The notes: generated from the sequence alone by a model not told the origin. 64,000 nucleotides of DNA from Longitalea arenae (GCF_016924755.1 NZ_JAFFJX010000004.1:124001-188000), one strand, 5' to 3'; positions 47,001 through 54,014 are shown, counted from the first letter of the stretch. Made by a program: numbers and translations.

Positions 47001-47402
47001 AGGGATATTTCGATCAAAGGTTATGGCGGCGATCCGCTTCGCCCCTACAGCGAACGCAGATTAAAAAGATCTCCGCTGCACGATGTGGCCACCATGCTGC
47101 GCTCATTTCATAACGCGGTATATGAAGGATTCCAACAGAACAATCATATCGTGAAAGAAGATCTGTCGAAGTATATTCCCTTTATTCGTTTATGGGCGCA
47201 TTATATGACCGGCTTTTTCATGAAAGCATATCTGGATACGGTCAGCGGCAGCCAGTTTGTGCCTGCCGACAAATCTGATTTCCGGGTGCTGATACAAACC
47301 TTTTTACTGGAGAAATCACTGCTCGACCTGAACCATGCCTTGAACAATGGATTCACATCGATGGTGGTGCCTATGCGGACGATAAAGGCAATCGTGAAAT
47401 AA
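44085..47402 (+). CDS. treS: Trehalose synthase (maltose alpha-D-glucosyltransferase) fused to a degenerate maltokinase domain
   Basis: 1105 residues, cytoplasmic. The first ~555 are GH13 trehalose synthase (HWYKDAIIYELHIKAFCDSNGDG, GFRLDAVPYL with nucleophile Asp210, LLAEANMWPED with Glu252, RNHDEL with Asp318), interconverting maltose and trehalose. The rest is a maltokinase-type domain, commonly fused in bacteria so that maltose becomes maltose-1-phosphate for GlgE. Here the kinase motifs are broken. The catalytic loop expected as HGDxHLGQ reads HGNYTLSQ (Asn962), and the metal motif DFEGEP reads GYGGDP (979-984). Surrounding scaffold (RPYSERRLKRSPLHDVATMLRSF) is intact. The TreS part is therefore likely active, the kinase part probably not. 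Confidence 0.92.
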   Translation: MKSTTPVLNDKLHWYKDAIIYELHIKAFCDSNGDGMGDFGGLLQKLDYLQELGVNVIWLLPFYPSPLRDDGYDIADYYNINSSYGNISQLKTLLDEAHQRNLKIITELVINHTSDQHPWFQRARTAPKGSPERDFYVWTDDPTQYKDVRIIFQDFEASNWTWDPVAEQYYWHRFFHHQPDLNYDNPLVQQEVFNIIDYWCNMGVDGFRLDAVPYLFEREGTNGENLPETHAFLKRLRAHVDAKYPGTVLLAEANMWPEDSASYFGEGDECHMNYHFPVMPRMFMALQMEDRYPITDIFDQTPAIPPTCQWAIFLRNHDELTLEMVTDEERDYMYKVYAKDPKARINLGIRHRLAPLMENNREKIELLNSLLFSLPGTPVIYYGDEIGMGDNFYLGDRDGVRTPMQWSPDRNAGFSSSNPHQLYLPLILDPEYHYESVNVEMQRRNTSSLFWFMKRMINMRKKHRAFGRGDLTFLNVDNPKVLAFLRKYENETLLIVVNLSKFAQVAEVPLEGYKGFALIELMSRNKFPAVGKAETYFFTLGPHTWLWFSLEKAHPEIDDQKAIPLLQVKKFEDLVSKSTRTELENAVLAAYLKQSKWFTGRARSVYNIEIINHVPIPLEPHDALLLLIEVTYESGLPELYQLIITFAQNAVARKLESSFPQSIIAHMHVGEQEGMLVDALFVTGFQQWLFQHIARNETLAGRDNNKLRFFNNGTIGTYAAQHDDIRSKMHEGNRYQTAITYDNSFFLTFYRRVDYYINPDAEITHFLSEQSKFPYVPTFHGAIEWSMEKGMITMGMIQKMEENHGNGYTYMLERVYNYIERILAMNQDNLPTWEHQGSLTDPVAFEQLPNELRDLLSSRAADQARLIGTRTGEMHLALASGISLKDFKPEEFSLHYQRSLFSAMVSLVREVFQNLKRNLDKVPASLRADAEELLKRRDDVLNVFKKIYTKKLDVLKIRIHGNYTLSQVLLTGRDISIKGYGGDPLRPYSERRLKRSPLHDVATMLRSFHNAVYEGFQQNNHIVKEDLSKYIPFIRLWAHYMTGFFMKAYLDTVSGSQFVPADKSDFRVLIQTFLLEKSLLDLNHALNNGFTSMVVPMRTIKAIVK

Positions 47403-47667
47403 TATGCTGATGTGCTGATTTGCTGATGTGCTGATGGAATACAGTTCCAATAATCAACGAGAAACGATGTGCTGATCGGGAACAATGTGCTAATTTGCTG
47501 ATGTGCTGATGTGCTGATGGAATACAGTTCCGATAATCAACGAGAAACGATGTGCTGATCGGGAACAATGTGCTAATTTGCTGATGTGCTGATGTGCTGA
47601 TGGTATACAGTTCCGATGATCAAGGGGTTTTTAATTAGCAAATCAGCACATTAGCAAATCAGCTAAT
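47403..47667. repeat. 8-bp ATGTGCTG array with 83-bp tandem period
   Basis: Starts at the treS stop codon. The marker ACAGTTCC recurs at 47441, 47524 and ACAGTTCC at 47607, i.e. a period of 83 bp. Inverted words (TTAGCAAAT, CAGCACAT) close the array at 47634-47667, abutting the terminator of the opposite-strand transcript. Confidence 0.9.
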
Positions 47668-47893
47668 AAAAAAGAGCGGTCCTTTCGAACCGCCCCCGTC
47701 TAACGTTGGTAGCTTGTGTTATTACTAACCGCGATGCTATCAGCGTTTGCTTAACCAATTCAGGTCTTCGAGTTAAGATAACAGAATGTTTTTTCTGTTT
47801 TTCCGGACAGTTAGTTTTCTGTTTCCGTTCTTGCCTCTTTTCAAACAATAGCGAAACAGTGTTACTAATTTTCCTGCTTAACTGATCACCCAT
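47663..47893 (-). CDS. Doubtful 76-codon basic frame, possibly a small RNA locus
   Basis: A 76-residue frame rich in Lys and Arg (ERKQKTNCPEKQKKH) without recognisable homology. A strong intrinsic terminator lies inside its last ten codons, so a transcript ending there would lack a stop codon. Either the frame is not a gene and the locus makes a small RNA of ~200-300 nt, or the terminator is inefficient. Kept as a candidate only. Confidence 0.2.
   Translation of the reverse strand: MGDQLSRKISNTVSLLFEKRQERKQKTNCPEKQKKHSVILTRRPELVKQTLIASRLVITQATNVRRGRFERTALFY
47668..47695 (-). terminator. Intrinsic terminator on the minus strand
   Basis: On the minus strand GGGGGCGGT-TCGAAAGG-ACCGCTC is followed by TTTTTTATT. 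The stem is short (5-6 bp) but GC-rich, and the U-tract is strong. It implies leftward transcription from the 47700-47960 region. Confidence 0.65.
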
Positions 47894-48137
47894 CGATTAA
47901 TCTGATATAAATGTACACCCAAAAGAAAACGGAAACAATGACCGCCATCATAACACAAATATTTCTAAACCAATGATCCTAATCAAGATCGTGTTACTAA
48001 TTTAATTTGTATCTGCTTAATCGTCATTCAATTGTATTTTACTTTCAACAAGGTGGCCAGTAAAATCGTTATTGATACAATTGAAGTGATATTTATTGGT
48101 AAATTACTGGCAAATTCATCCGGTTTCGGCAAAGTAT
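47894..48137. other. AT-rich gap with a 13-bp direct repeat
   Basis: GTGTTACTAATTT occurs at 47859-47871 and again at 47991-48003; a looser copy (GTGTTATTACTAA) is near 47717. Otherwise the sequence is AT-rich without an array or an obvious gene. It separates the candidate minus-strand transcript from the 48138 gene. Confidence 0.4.
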
Positions 48138-48782
48138 ATGACAACATTCTGGACAGAAGATAGCATCCTGACCAATCAAAGCGATTCCACACCGCCTGCT
48201 GAAATATTCGATGCCTTTTGTCAGGCCATCGGGTTTTACTATCAGCAGAAGGGATACAAGTACACTAAAAGCCGGCCTAAAGTAAAAATAGAATCCAGGG
48301 ACCTTTTTGTAGAGATCAATTTCTGGAGCTCCAGGAGCAATATGGCAGGCAGCAATGTAGGCCTGGAAATATTGCCCTATGTAGGTTCCAAAAAATTAAA
48401 AAAATGGATCAAGACCAATAAGACCGGCCGCAACGAATATATTTACGGTCCTACCAAATACGATTTCCGTTTTCAGAATATCTACGGCGCCACCGTCGAT
48501 TTTTTCCTCGACCTCATTCTTAAGATCGATAAATACATCGCTTCCAACCTGAATATAGAGGACAACGCAAAATTCATAAACCGGCTGCTCGCCGAGAACA
48601 ACAGCGACATCATCACCGATAATTTTGCCTGCTACCTGGCCATGACCAATGACCCGCGCTTAGCCGACTTCATCGATGATCACCACGAAGGCATTGGCGA
48701 AGAGTTGAGTAATAAGTTACGTGCCCTGGCTCCCCCGGCGCCCCTGAAGGGCGAAACCAATGTGTCGAATTTTGGCATCTAG
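48138..48782 (+). CDS. Uncharacterised cytoplasmic protein
   Basis: 214 residues from the ATG at 48138; the frame also opens at a TTG at 48096, which would add 14 residues of ordinary-looking sequence. The N-terminal ~100 residues (PAEIFDAFCQAIGFYYQQKGYKYTKSRPKVKIESRDLFVEINFWSSRS) have the alternating pattern of a mixed alpha/beta domain, somewhat like DUF4304-type proteins, but I cannot confirm it. The C-terminal half is helical. No signal peptide. Its stop is 13 bases before a word array. Context gives no functional clue. Confidence 0.6.
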   Translation: MTTFWTEDSILTNQSDSTPPAEIFDAFCQAIGFYYQQKGYKYTKSRPKVKIESRDLFVEINFWSSRSNMAGSNVGLEILPYVGSKKLKKWIKTNKTGRNEYIYGPTKYDFRFQNIYGATVDFFLDLILKIDKYIASNLNIEDNAKFINRLLAENNSDIITDNFACYLAMTNDPRLADFIDDHHEGIGEELSNKLRALAPPAPLKGETNVSNFGI

Positions 48783-48795
48783 CATAGAGGATGCT

Positions 48796-48905
48796 GATTT
48801 CGAGATTTTGAGATTTTGAGATTTCGAGATTTCGAGATTTCGAGATTTTGAGATTTACCTGACATGCAAATCTCACCCGATCACAAATCAGGAAATCTCA
48901 AAATC
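48796..48905. repeat. 8-bp GATTTYGA array with inverted arm
   Basis: Nine tandem GATTTCGA/GATTTTGA words (48796-48855) are followed by an inverted block. Bases 48812-48825 are exactly complementary to 48892-48905. The array fills the gap between convergent genes (stops at 48782 and 48925). Confidence 0.9.
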
Positions 48906-48924
48906 GGAAATTTCTCCAGCGTTG

Positions 48925-49563
48925 TTAAGGCAAAACTTTCACCTGGATATTCTTGTAGTAAACTTTACTGTTTGGGTCATGTCCCTGCAAGGCGAAGGTT
49001 CCGCTCGATAATGTGCGCCCGTTCATATCCGCCGGCCGTTGCACATTTTTGGGTTCGGTGTATTCTACGACCGTTCTTCCGTTCACTTTCACGGTCACTT
49101 TTTTATTCTGCACAATGATCTCTTCGGTAAACCATACATTGTCTTTTACCAGCACATCTTTTACGTCACTAACTGCATATAAACTTCCGGTGCGGCGCCA
49201 GTCGGTATGCGAATTATTTACCTGTACTTCGTATCCTTTTTTAGGCCAGTCGCTTTCCTGGTAGGCAGTATGAAAATAGATCCCTGAGTTTGATCCGGGC
49301 GTGGTCATCACATCTGCTTTAAAATGGAAATTTTTGAAGTTGTGGCCCTGCACAGGGCCATCGTAAAACAGGTGGGCCACATTTCCATGAGCAACGATCC
49401 TTCCGCTATCCACAGAAAAGGTAGCGGCGTTCTGGCCCACCTTCCAGCCGGTGAGCGTTTTTCCATCGAACAGAGAGATCCATTGTTTCGACCCCTTTTG
49501 AGCAAGTGCGGAAACAGCCAGCAAACAGCCGGAAAACATTAAGAGGTATGATAATCTTCGCAT
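48925..49563 (-). CDS. Secreted DUF1080 (3-keto-disaccharide hydrolase-like) protein
   Basis: 212 residues, signal peptide 1-21 (VSALA-QK). The concanavalin-like sandwich begins WISLFDGKTLTGWKVG, the DUF1080 signature, and includes NFKFKADVMTT-like strands (KNFHFKADVMTTPGSNSGIYFHTAYQ), GYEVQVNNSHTDW and LQGHDPNSKVYYKNIQVK. Members of this large family bind or hydrolyse 3-keto-glycosides. No ketoglycoside dehydrogenase is near, so the substrate is not suggested by context. It is transcribed away from the convergent word array. Confidence 0.88.
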   Translation of the reverse strand: MRRLSYLLMFSGCLLAVSALAQKGSKQWISLFDGKTLTGWKVGQNAATFSVDSGRIVAHGNVAHLFYDGPVQGHNFKNFHFKADVMTTPGSNSGIYFHTAYQESDWPKKGYEVQVNNSHTDWRRTGSLYAVSDVKDVLVKDNVWFTEEIIVQNKKVTVKVNGRTVVEYTEPKNVQRPADMNGRTLSSGTFALQGHDPNSKVYYKNIQVKVLP

Positions 49564-49688
49564 GCTTATCGTTTGCGTGAAGGTAAGGGTTTAGCAAACG
49601 AAAAGTTGTTACGGGTTCCCAGTCGCGGGTTTCCGGGCCAGAAAATTTAAGATACGTGACAGTTCTCAGACTGCCCTGATTTTTTGGC

Positions 49689-49714
49689 CCGGCACCCGGT
49701 AACCGGTAACCGGC
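49689..49714. repeat. Short GGTAACC array at the aldo/keto reductase stop
   Basis: CCGGTAACCGGTAACCGGC runs directly into the stop codon at 49715. It is the GGTTACC family in reverse orientation. Confidence 0.6.
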
Positions 49715-50713
49715 TCACCGCTCCCCTACCCAATGTGGATATATCGGGATCTGCTCGCTCACGGCATCGAGCTTCGCCAAATGCTCGGGCGCCAGGCGCC
49801 AGCCGGTAACCTCCAGGTTCTGCAGCAACTGTTCTTCATTGCGGGCGCCAATTACGACATTCGAAACAGTGTTGTTGTTCAGCAACCAGTTGATGGCAAT
49901 CTGCGAAACCTTTTTGCCTGTTTCCACAGCGATCTGTTCCAGCACATCGATCACCTTGTACAAGTATTCATCGGCCACAGGCGGTGCCCCCACCAGTCCC
50001 CCGGATTTCACGCGGCCCTCCGGCAAGGGGCTGTCCCGCCTGATCTTTCCGGTTAAACGGCCCCAGCCCAGCGGACTCCATACCATTAGTCCGAGCCCCT
50101 GGTCCTGCAGCATGGGCATTAACTCCTGCTCATAATCTCTGCCAATCAGAGAATAATAGCCCTGGTAAATAACATATTTTTCCAGGTTATTCCGTTCAGC
50201 AACCGCCAGTGATTTCATCAGCTGCCAGGCAGTGAAATTCGATGCGCCGATATATCTTACTTTTCCACTGCTCACCAGGTGATCTAATGTGCGCAGGGTT
50301 TCTTCCACCGGCGTTTCTTTATCATATCCATGCATAAAGTAAACGTCGATATAATCAGTGCCCAGTCGTTTCAAACTGTCTTCAGCCGCTTTTATCAGGT
50401 GATAACGGGACGAGCCTTTGTCATTTGGCTGCTCCCCCATACTGAATGTAGCTTTGGTGGATATAATTACTTTATCGCGGCGGCCTTTGATAGCGGCTCC
50501 CAGGATCTCTTCCGATGCGCCCTGCGAATACACATTGGCGGTATCAAAGAAGTTCAAACCTCTTTCCAGTGAAATGTCTATCAGCCGGGTGGCTTCTTTG
50601 GCGTCTGTTTCGCCCCAGCGTTTGAAAAATTCATTGGTGCCTCCAAATGTGCCTGTTCCCAAACTTAATACCGGTATTTTTAAACCCGACTTGCCTAAAT
50701 TCCTGTATTCCAT
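49715..50713 (-). CDS. Aldo/keto reductase
   Basis: 332 residues from the ATG at 50713 (MEYRNLGKSGLKIPVLSLGTG); the frame extends to a GTG at 50773, but the extra 20 residues are not family-like. TIM-barrel motifs: FFDTANVYSQGASEEILG with the catalytic Asp/Tyr, KVIISTKATF with the Lys, YFMHGYDKETP with the His-containing active site, and IGASNFTAWQLM. NVVIGARNEEQLLQNL binds NADP. The pattern resembles the general-stress or potassium-channel beta-subunit type. It is 90 bases downstream of a Crp/Fnr regulator on the same strand, which may control it. Confidence 0.93.
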   Translation of the reverse strand: MEYRNLGKSGLKIPVLSLGTGTFGGTNEFFKRWGETDAKEATRLIDISLERGLNFFDTANVYSQGASEEILGAAIKGRRDKVIISTKATFSMGEQPNDKGSSRYHLIKAAEDSLKRLGTDYIDVYFMHGYDKETPVEETLRTLDHLVSSGKVRYIGASNFTAWQLMKSLAVAERNNLEKYVIYQGYYSLIGRDYEQELMPMLQDQGLGLMVWSPLGWGRLTGKIRRDSPLPEGRVKSGGLVGAPPVADEYLYKVIDVLEQIAVETGKKVSQIAINWLLNNNTVSNVVIGARNEEQLLQNLEVTGWRLAPEHLAKLDAVSEQIPIYPHWVGER

Positions 50714-50803
50714 GTTGTAGATTTTCATACAAAATTCACAACATGGCAGCGGGGCTGAAAGGACAATTGTCACGAATTCACTGTGATAAAGATCACGCAG
50801 GCG

Positions 50804-51364
50804 CTAGGCAAGGCGGCTCAGCGTTTCCCGGGTTACACCCAGATAAGAAGCGATCAGCGTTTTGGGCACGCGTTGAAACAGGCCGGGATATTGTGCCAGC
50901 AAACTCTCATAACGTTCTTTAGCGCTTCCACTGATAAGGCATTGGATCCTTCGCTGCAAAAGAATACTGTCTTCCGTGGTTTTCTTTCTGAAAAAGGTTT
51001 CCATTTTCTGCAGCTCGCGGCAAAGTTTTTCCCTTTTGTCGAGGCTAATGAACAGCGTCTCGCTGTCTTCCAGGCAATCTATTTGTAAAGTGGCGGGCGT
51101 TTGATGATGGTAAGCCTGCAGATCGGTGATCCACCAGTTTTGCATGGCAAATAAAAGGATGTGCTCCCTGCCTTCAGCATTTATGTGTGCCGATTTCATG
51201 AGTCCGCTGAGCAGGAAATAGTCGTTATATACCTGCTCACCTTCACGGATAATGATCTGGTGTTTCTTAAACCTTTTGGCCGTGAAATGAGCCAATACAA
51301 GATCGTATTCCTCATTGGTGAGGGGCACTATCCGTTCAATATGTTGCCGCAGGATATTACTCAT
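50804..51364 (-). CDS. Crp/Fnr-family transcriptional regulator
   Basis: 186 residues. The cyclic-nucleotide-binding beta-roll spans about 20-115 (FTAKRFKKHQIIIREGEQVYNDYFLLSGLMKSAHINAEGREHILLFAMQNWWITDL). A long dimerisation helix follows. The C-terminal helix-turn-helix ends PKTLIASYLGVTRETLSRLA, slightly shorter than many homologues but with the recognition helix present. No iron-sulfur cysteines are seen, so it is not an oxygen-sensing FNR. Effector unknown. The likely target is the downstream aldo/keto reductase or its own promoter. Confidence 0.88.
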   Translation of the reverse strand: MSNILRQHIERIVPLTNEEYDLVLAHFTAKRFKKHQIIIREGEQVYNDYFLLSGLMKSAHINAEGREHILLFAMQNWWITDLQAYHHQTPATLQIDCLEDSETLFISLDKREKLCRELQKMETFFRKKTTEDSILLQRRIQCLISGSAKERYESLLAQYPGLFQRVPKTLIASYLGVTRETLSRLA

Positions 51365-51445
51365 GAACTTTTGAATCTGTCAATAACAGTGAGGGCCGGT
51401 AATTGTTCAGGCTTTGGCACACTTTGAAAGGGTGGCACAGCTGCT

Positions 51446-52696
51446 TTATCTGTTGCTGCTCCTGATCACCACAAAATTAGCCAGCCATTGAAAAGCAATA
51501 AAACCAAAAAAGAACACATAAGCGAGGGTTTCAAATACCGGGTGGCGGGCAAAAGCGGTTGCCAGTGCCGCCACGCCAAGCACCGCCATGGCAATCGTAT
51601 AAATGAATAATGTATTGTATTTTGACGGAATGAACATAACGCTGAGCGGAACCATCATGATGAGCCCGTATGCCGCCACAAAAAGATAACGTACATCAGA
51701 CTGGAAAAAATACAAAATCAGGCCGGTTGTAAAAACAAGCAGGCTGATGGCTACAAAGTTTGAACTTATTTTCTCCTTACGGTCGAGCAGGAATTTTCCG
51801 TAGGGATTGAATCGTAGGAAGAGATTGCTCAGCGGTTTGATCACCCAGGTGGAGAAAGCAAACAGCACCAATAGAATGATCAATGGTACCAGGAATGGCT
51901 CCAGTTTGGGATTGGCTTCGGCCAGCGCATTAAGTGCACGCGTGCCAAAGTACAAGCCAAGGATAACGAACCATTGGTATTTGGCGGATAGATTACCTAT
52001 CCAGAAGGAGTATTTCAGGAAAAGCCGGTACACCGGGTTGGTGGCTTTGAGTGCTTCGATCATTCCTTTTTGCGCATAATCGAAATCGGGATCATTCTTC
52101 AGTGCTTCTTTAAAATGCTTCAATGCTTTTTTATGATCGCCTTTTTCCAGTAAACCCCAGCCATAATTGGCATGCGTATAGGCATTGTTAGGGTCGTTCC
52201 GCAATGCGCCTTCGATCGTTTGAAACGATTCCTCTTTCCGGTTAAGTTTTATTAATACCGTACTTCTTACGTTCAGCGCCAGCAGGTTCTCGGGATCAAT
52301 TTCCAAAGCCTGGTTGGCCAGCCTTAGTGATTCTTCGTATTGCTTACGCGCGAGTTTTATGTTGGCAGACCAGGCAAAGAAATCGGCCGTATAAGGATCC
52401 AGTTCTATGGCTTGCCTGATGCTGGCTTCGGCATCGTCATATTTATCTTTCTGAATATCTACACGGGATCTAATAAAATACAAATGCGCCGTATCCGGAG
52501 AAAGCCCGATGGCATCTTCCACAACACTTTCCGCCTGCTCGAGGCGGTCCTGCTGCAGGTTCAATTCAGCCAGCAGGGCCAGGTAATGAATATTGGTAGG
52601 CTCCTGGGCCAGTAACTGTCTCAAGATCTTTTCCGCTGCGTCGTACTTCTTCTGTTGAATGAGGATCCCCACTTTGGATAGACTATACTCCGTCAT
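51446..52696 (-). CDS. TPR protein with C-terminal membrane domain
   Basis: 416 residues. The first ~215 form about six tetratricopeptide repeats (AEKILRQLLAQEPTNIHYLALLAELNLQQ, AEASIRQAIELDPYTADFFAWSANIKLARKQYEES, ALKHFKEALKNDPDFDYAQKG). The rest has about five to six membrane helices: WFVILGLYFGTRAL, LVPLIILLVLFAFSTWVI, FVAISLLVFTTGLILYFF, YLFVAAYGLIMMVPLSVMFI, FIYTIAMAVLGVAALATAF and ETLAYVFFFGFIAFQWLANFVV. No signal peptide, so the repeats face the cytoplasm. It starts one base after the AAA+ ATPase gene ends, implying a tight two-gene unit. It may tether the ATPase to the inner membrane. Confidence 0.85.
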   Translation of the reverse strand: MTEYSLSKVGILIQQKKYDAAEKILRQLLAQEPTNIHYLALLAELNLQQDRLEQAESVVEDAIGLSPDTAHLYFIRSRVDIQKDKYDDAEASIRQAIELDPYTADFFAWSANIKLARKQYEESLRLANQALEIDPENLLALNVRSTVLIKLNRKEESFQTIEGALRNDPNNAYTHANYGWGLLEKGDHKKALKHFKEALKNDPDFDYAQKGMIEALKATNPVYRLFLKYSFWIGNLSAKYQWFVILGLYFGTRALNALAEANPKLEPFLVPLIILLVLFAFSTWVIKPLSNLFLRFNPYGKFLLDRKEKISSNFVAISLLVFTTGLILYFFQSDVRYLFVAAYGLIMMVPLSVMFIPSKYNTLFIYTIAMAVLGVAALATAFARHPVFETLAYVFFFGFIAFQWLANFVVIRSSNR

Positions 52697-52697
52697 A

Positions 52698-54014
52698 TCA
52701 CTTTTTAATTTTTAAATAGGAAAGAATGTCATCATATAAACCGGAATCATTGGCGAACATCGCAAAATTCTTCGCGGTCATGAACCATTCCTGGGTACTT
52801 GCCTTATGTTTTTTTACGGCATTCAACAGATCCTTTGTTTCAATAGGTTTTGGTATCCCGTCTGTAAAGGAAGATTCCAGTTTTAATTCAATGGCGATAT
52901 CGATAATGGCATCAATGTCTGCGCCGGAATAATGCTCCGTTTTCTTAGCCAGCTGCCCGTAGTCGATGCCCTCCGTTGGTTTATTCTTCAGCTTCAGCTT
53001 TAAAATAGACTCCCGGGTCGTTTCATCCGGCGGTGGAACAAAAACAATGCGGTCGAAGCGGCCGGGTCTTCTGAAAGCAGGATCCAGGTTCCAGGGCGTA
53101 TTGGTAGCACCAATGATCAGCACACCTTCGTTGCTCGCATCAATACCATCCAGTTCCTGCAGGAACTGGTTGATGAGGTGCCGGCCGGCAGATTGTTTCA
53201 TATCGCTTCTGCTGGCGCCTAAAGCGTCAATTTCGTCAATGAACAAAATGCAGGGTGTATTGTACCGGGCCAGTTCGAAGATCTCGTGCAGGTTCTTTTC
53301 GCTGTTGCCCACCCACATATCCAGGATATCATTGAGGCCAACGCTGATGAATTTTGCATTCACCTGTCCGGCCGTAGCTTTTGCGAGAAATGTTTTACCG
53401 CATCCGGGCGGGCCATATAATAAAATGCCACCGCCTATCTTTTTGCCATAGGCTTTATACAGTTCGGGATGCATCAGCGGTTTGATGATCTTTAATTCTA
53501 TTTCTTTCTTCACCGCATCCATGCCGCCCACATCGCTGAAATTGATGTTGGGCTTTTGCAGAAAACGGCTATCGTACACTTCTTCCTCCGCTTCTTCATC
53601 GTTTACCGGGCTGCCGCCTTTTACCCGCAAATGCTTATCGAGCTCTTCATCGAAACAATTGGGATCAATGGCTAACGCTTTTTTATAGGTCTCAATAGCG
53701 CGGGCAATCGAATTCTCCTTCAGTAATGCCTTTGCATAAAGGGTAAGCGCCTCCACATCGGGGCGGCCGCTTTCAATAAATTCTTCGAGGATAACATTAC
53801 AGGCAGAATAATTGCCTTTCCTGTAAAAGACCTTTGCCAAACCGATCTTGGCCTTCGTATCGTTTGAAGATCTCAGTACCAATGTATATTCAGCTTCTGC
53901 TTCTTCAAGGCGGTTCAAACCCAGCAAGGTATCAGCCAGCAATAACCTGAGCGGTGTATTGTTGGGCGAATGCTTCAATGCCTCCCGCAAACTATCGATG
54001 GTATGCTCGTTCAT
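52698..54014 (-). CDS. AAA+ ATPase with N-terminal TPR region (CDC48/Vps4-like core)
   Basis: 438 residues from the ATG at 54014; the frame opens at a TTG at 54122, but the preceding 36 codons look non-coding. TPR-like helices occupy 1-140. A linker (about 140-165, DEEAEEEVYDSRFLQ) leads to FSDVGGMDAVKKEIEL. Walker A is GPPGCGKT (201-208, Lys207), Walker B ILFIDEID (Asp260, Glu261), sensor 1 IIGATNTPWNLD and arginine fingers FRRPGRFDR. The C-terminus ends FAMFANDSGLYDDILSYLKIKK. The core resembles archaeal/eukaryal CDC48-type unfoldases, so protein remodelling is likely. Client and role unknown; it is coupled to the membrane TPR protein. Confidence 0.88.
   Translation of the reverse strand: MNEHTIDSLREALKHSPNNTPLRLLLADTLLGLNRLEEAEAEYTLVLRSSNDTKAKIGLAKVFYRKGNYSACNVILEEFIESGRPDVEALTLYAKALLKENSIARAIETYKKALAIDPNCFDEELDKHLRVKGGSPVNDEEAEEEVYDSRFLQKPNINFSDVGGMDAVKKEIELKIIKPLMHPELYKAYGKKIGGGILLYGPPGCGKTFLAKATAGQVNAKFISVGLNDILDMWVGNSEKNLHEIFELARYNTPCILFIDEIDALGASRSDMKQSAGRHLINQFLQELDGIDASNEGVLIIGATNTPWNLDPAFRRPGRFDRIVFVPPPDETTRESILKLKLKNKPTEGIDYGQLAKKTEHYSGADIDAIIDIAIELKLESSFTDGIPKPIETKDLLNAVKKHKASTQEWFMTAKNFAMFANDSGLYDDILSYLKIKK

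Noticed and set aside
47201-47568. Two minus-strand frames with the shared MFPISTSFLVDY start
   Set aside because: The shared text comes from the 83-bp repeat; one frame also overlaps the treS coding sequence.
47674-47692. tRNA T-arm-like GGTTCGAA on the minus strand
   Set aside because: The flanking stem does not pair as a T-arm, no acceptor or anticodon arms can be drawn, and a U-tract follows as in a terminator.
48096-48137. Upstream TTG start for the 48138 gene
   Set aside because: It adds 14 residues with no feature; the internal ATG gives a more ordinary start.
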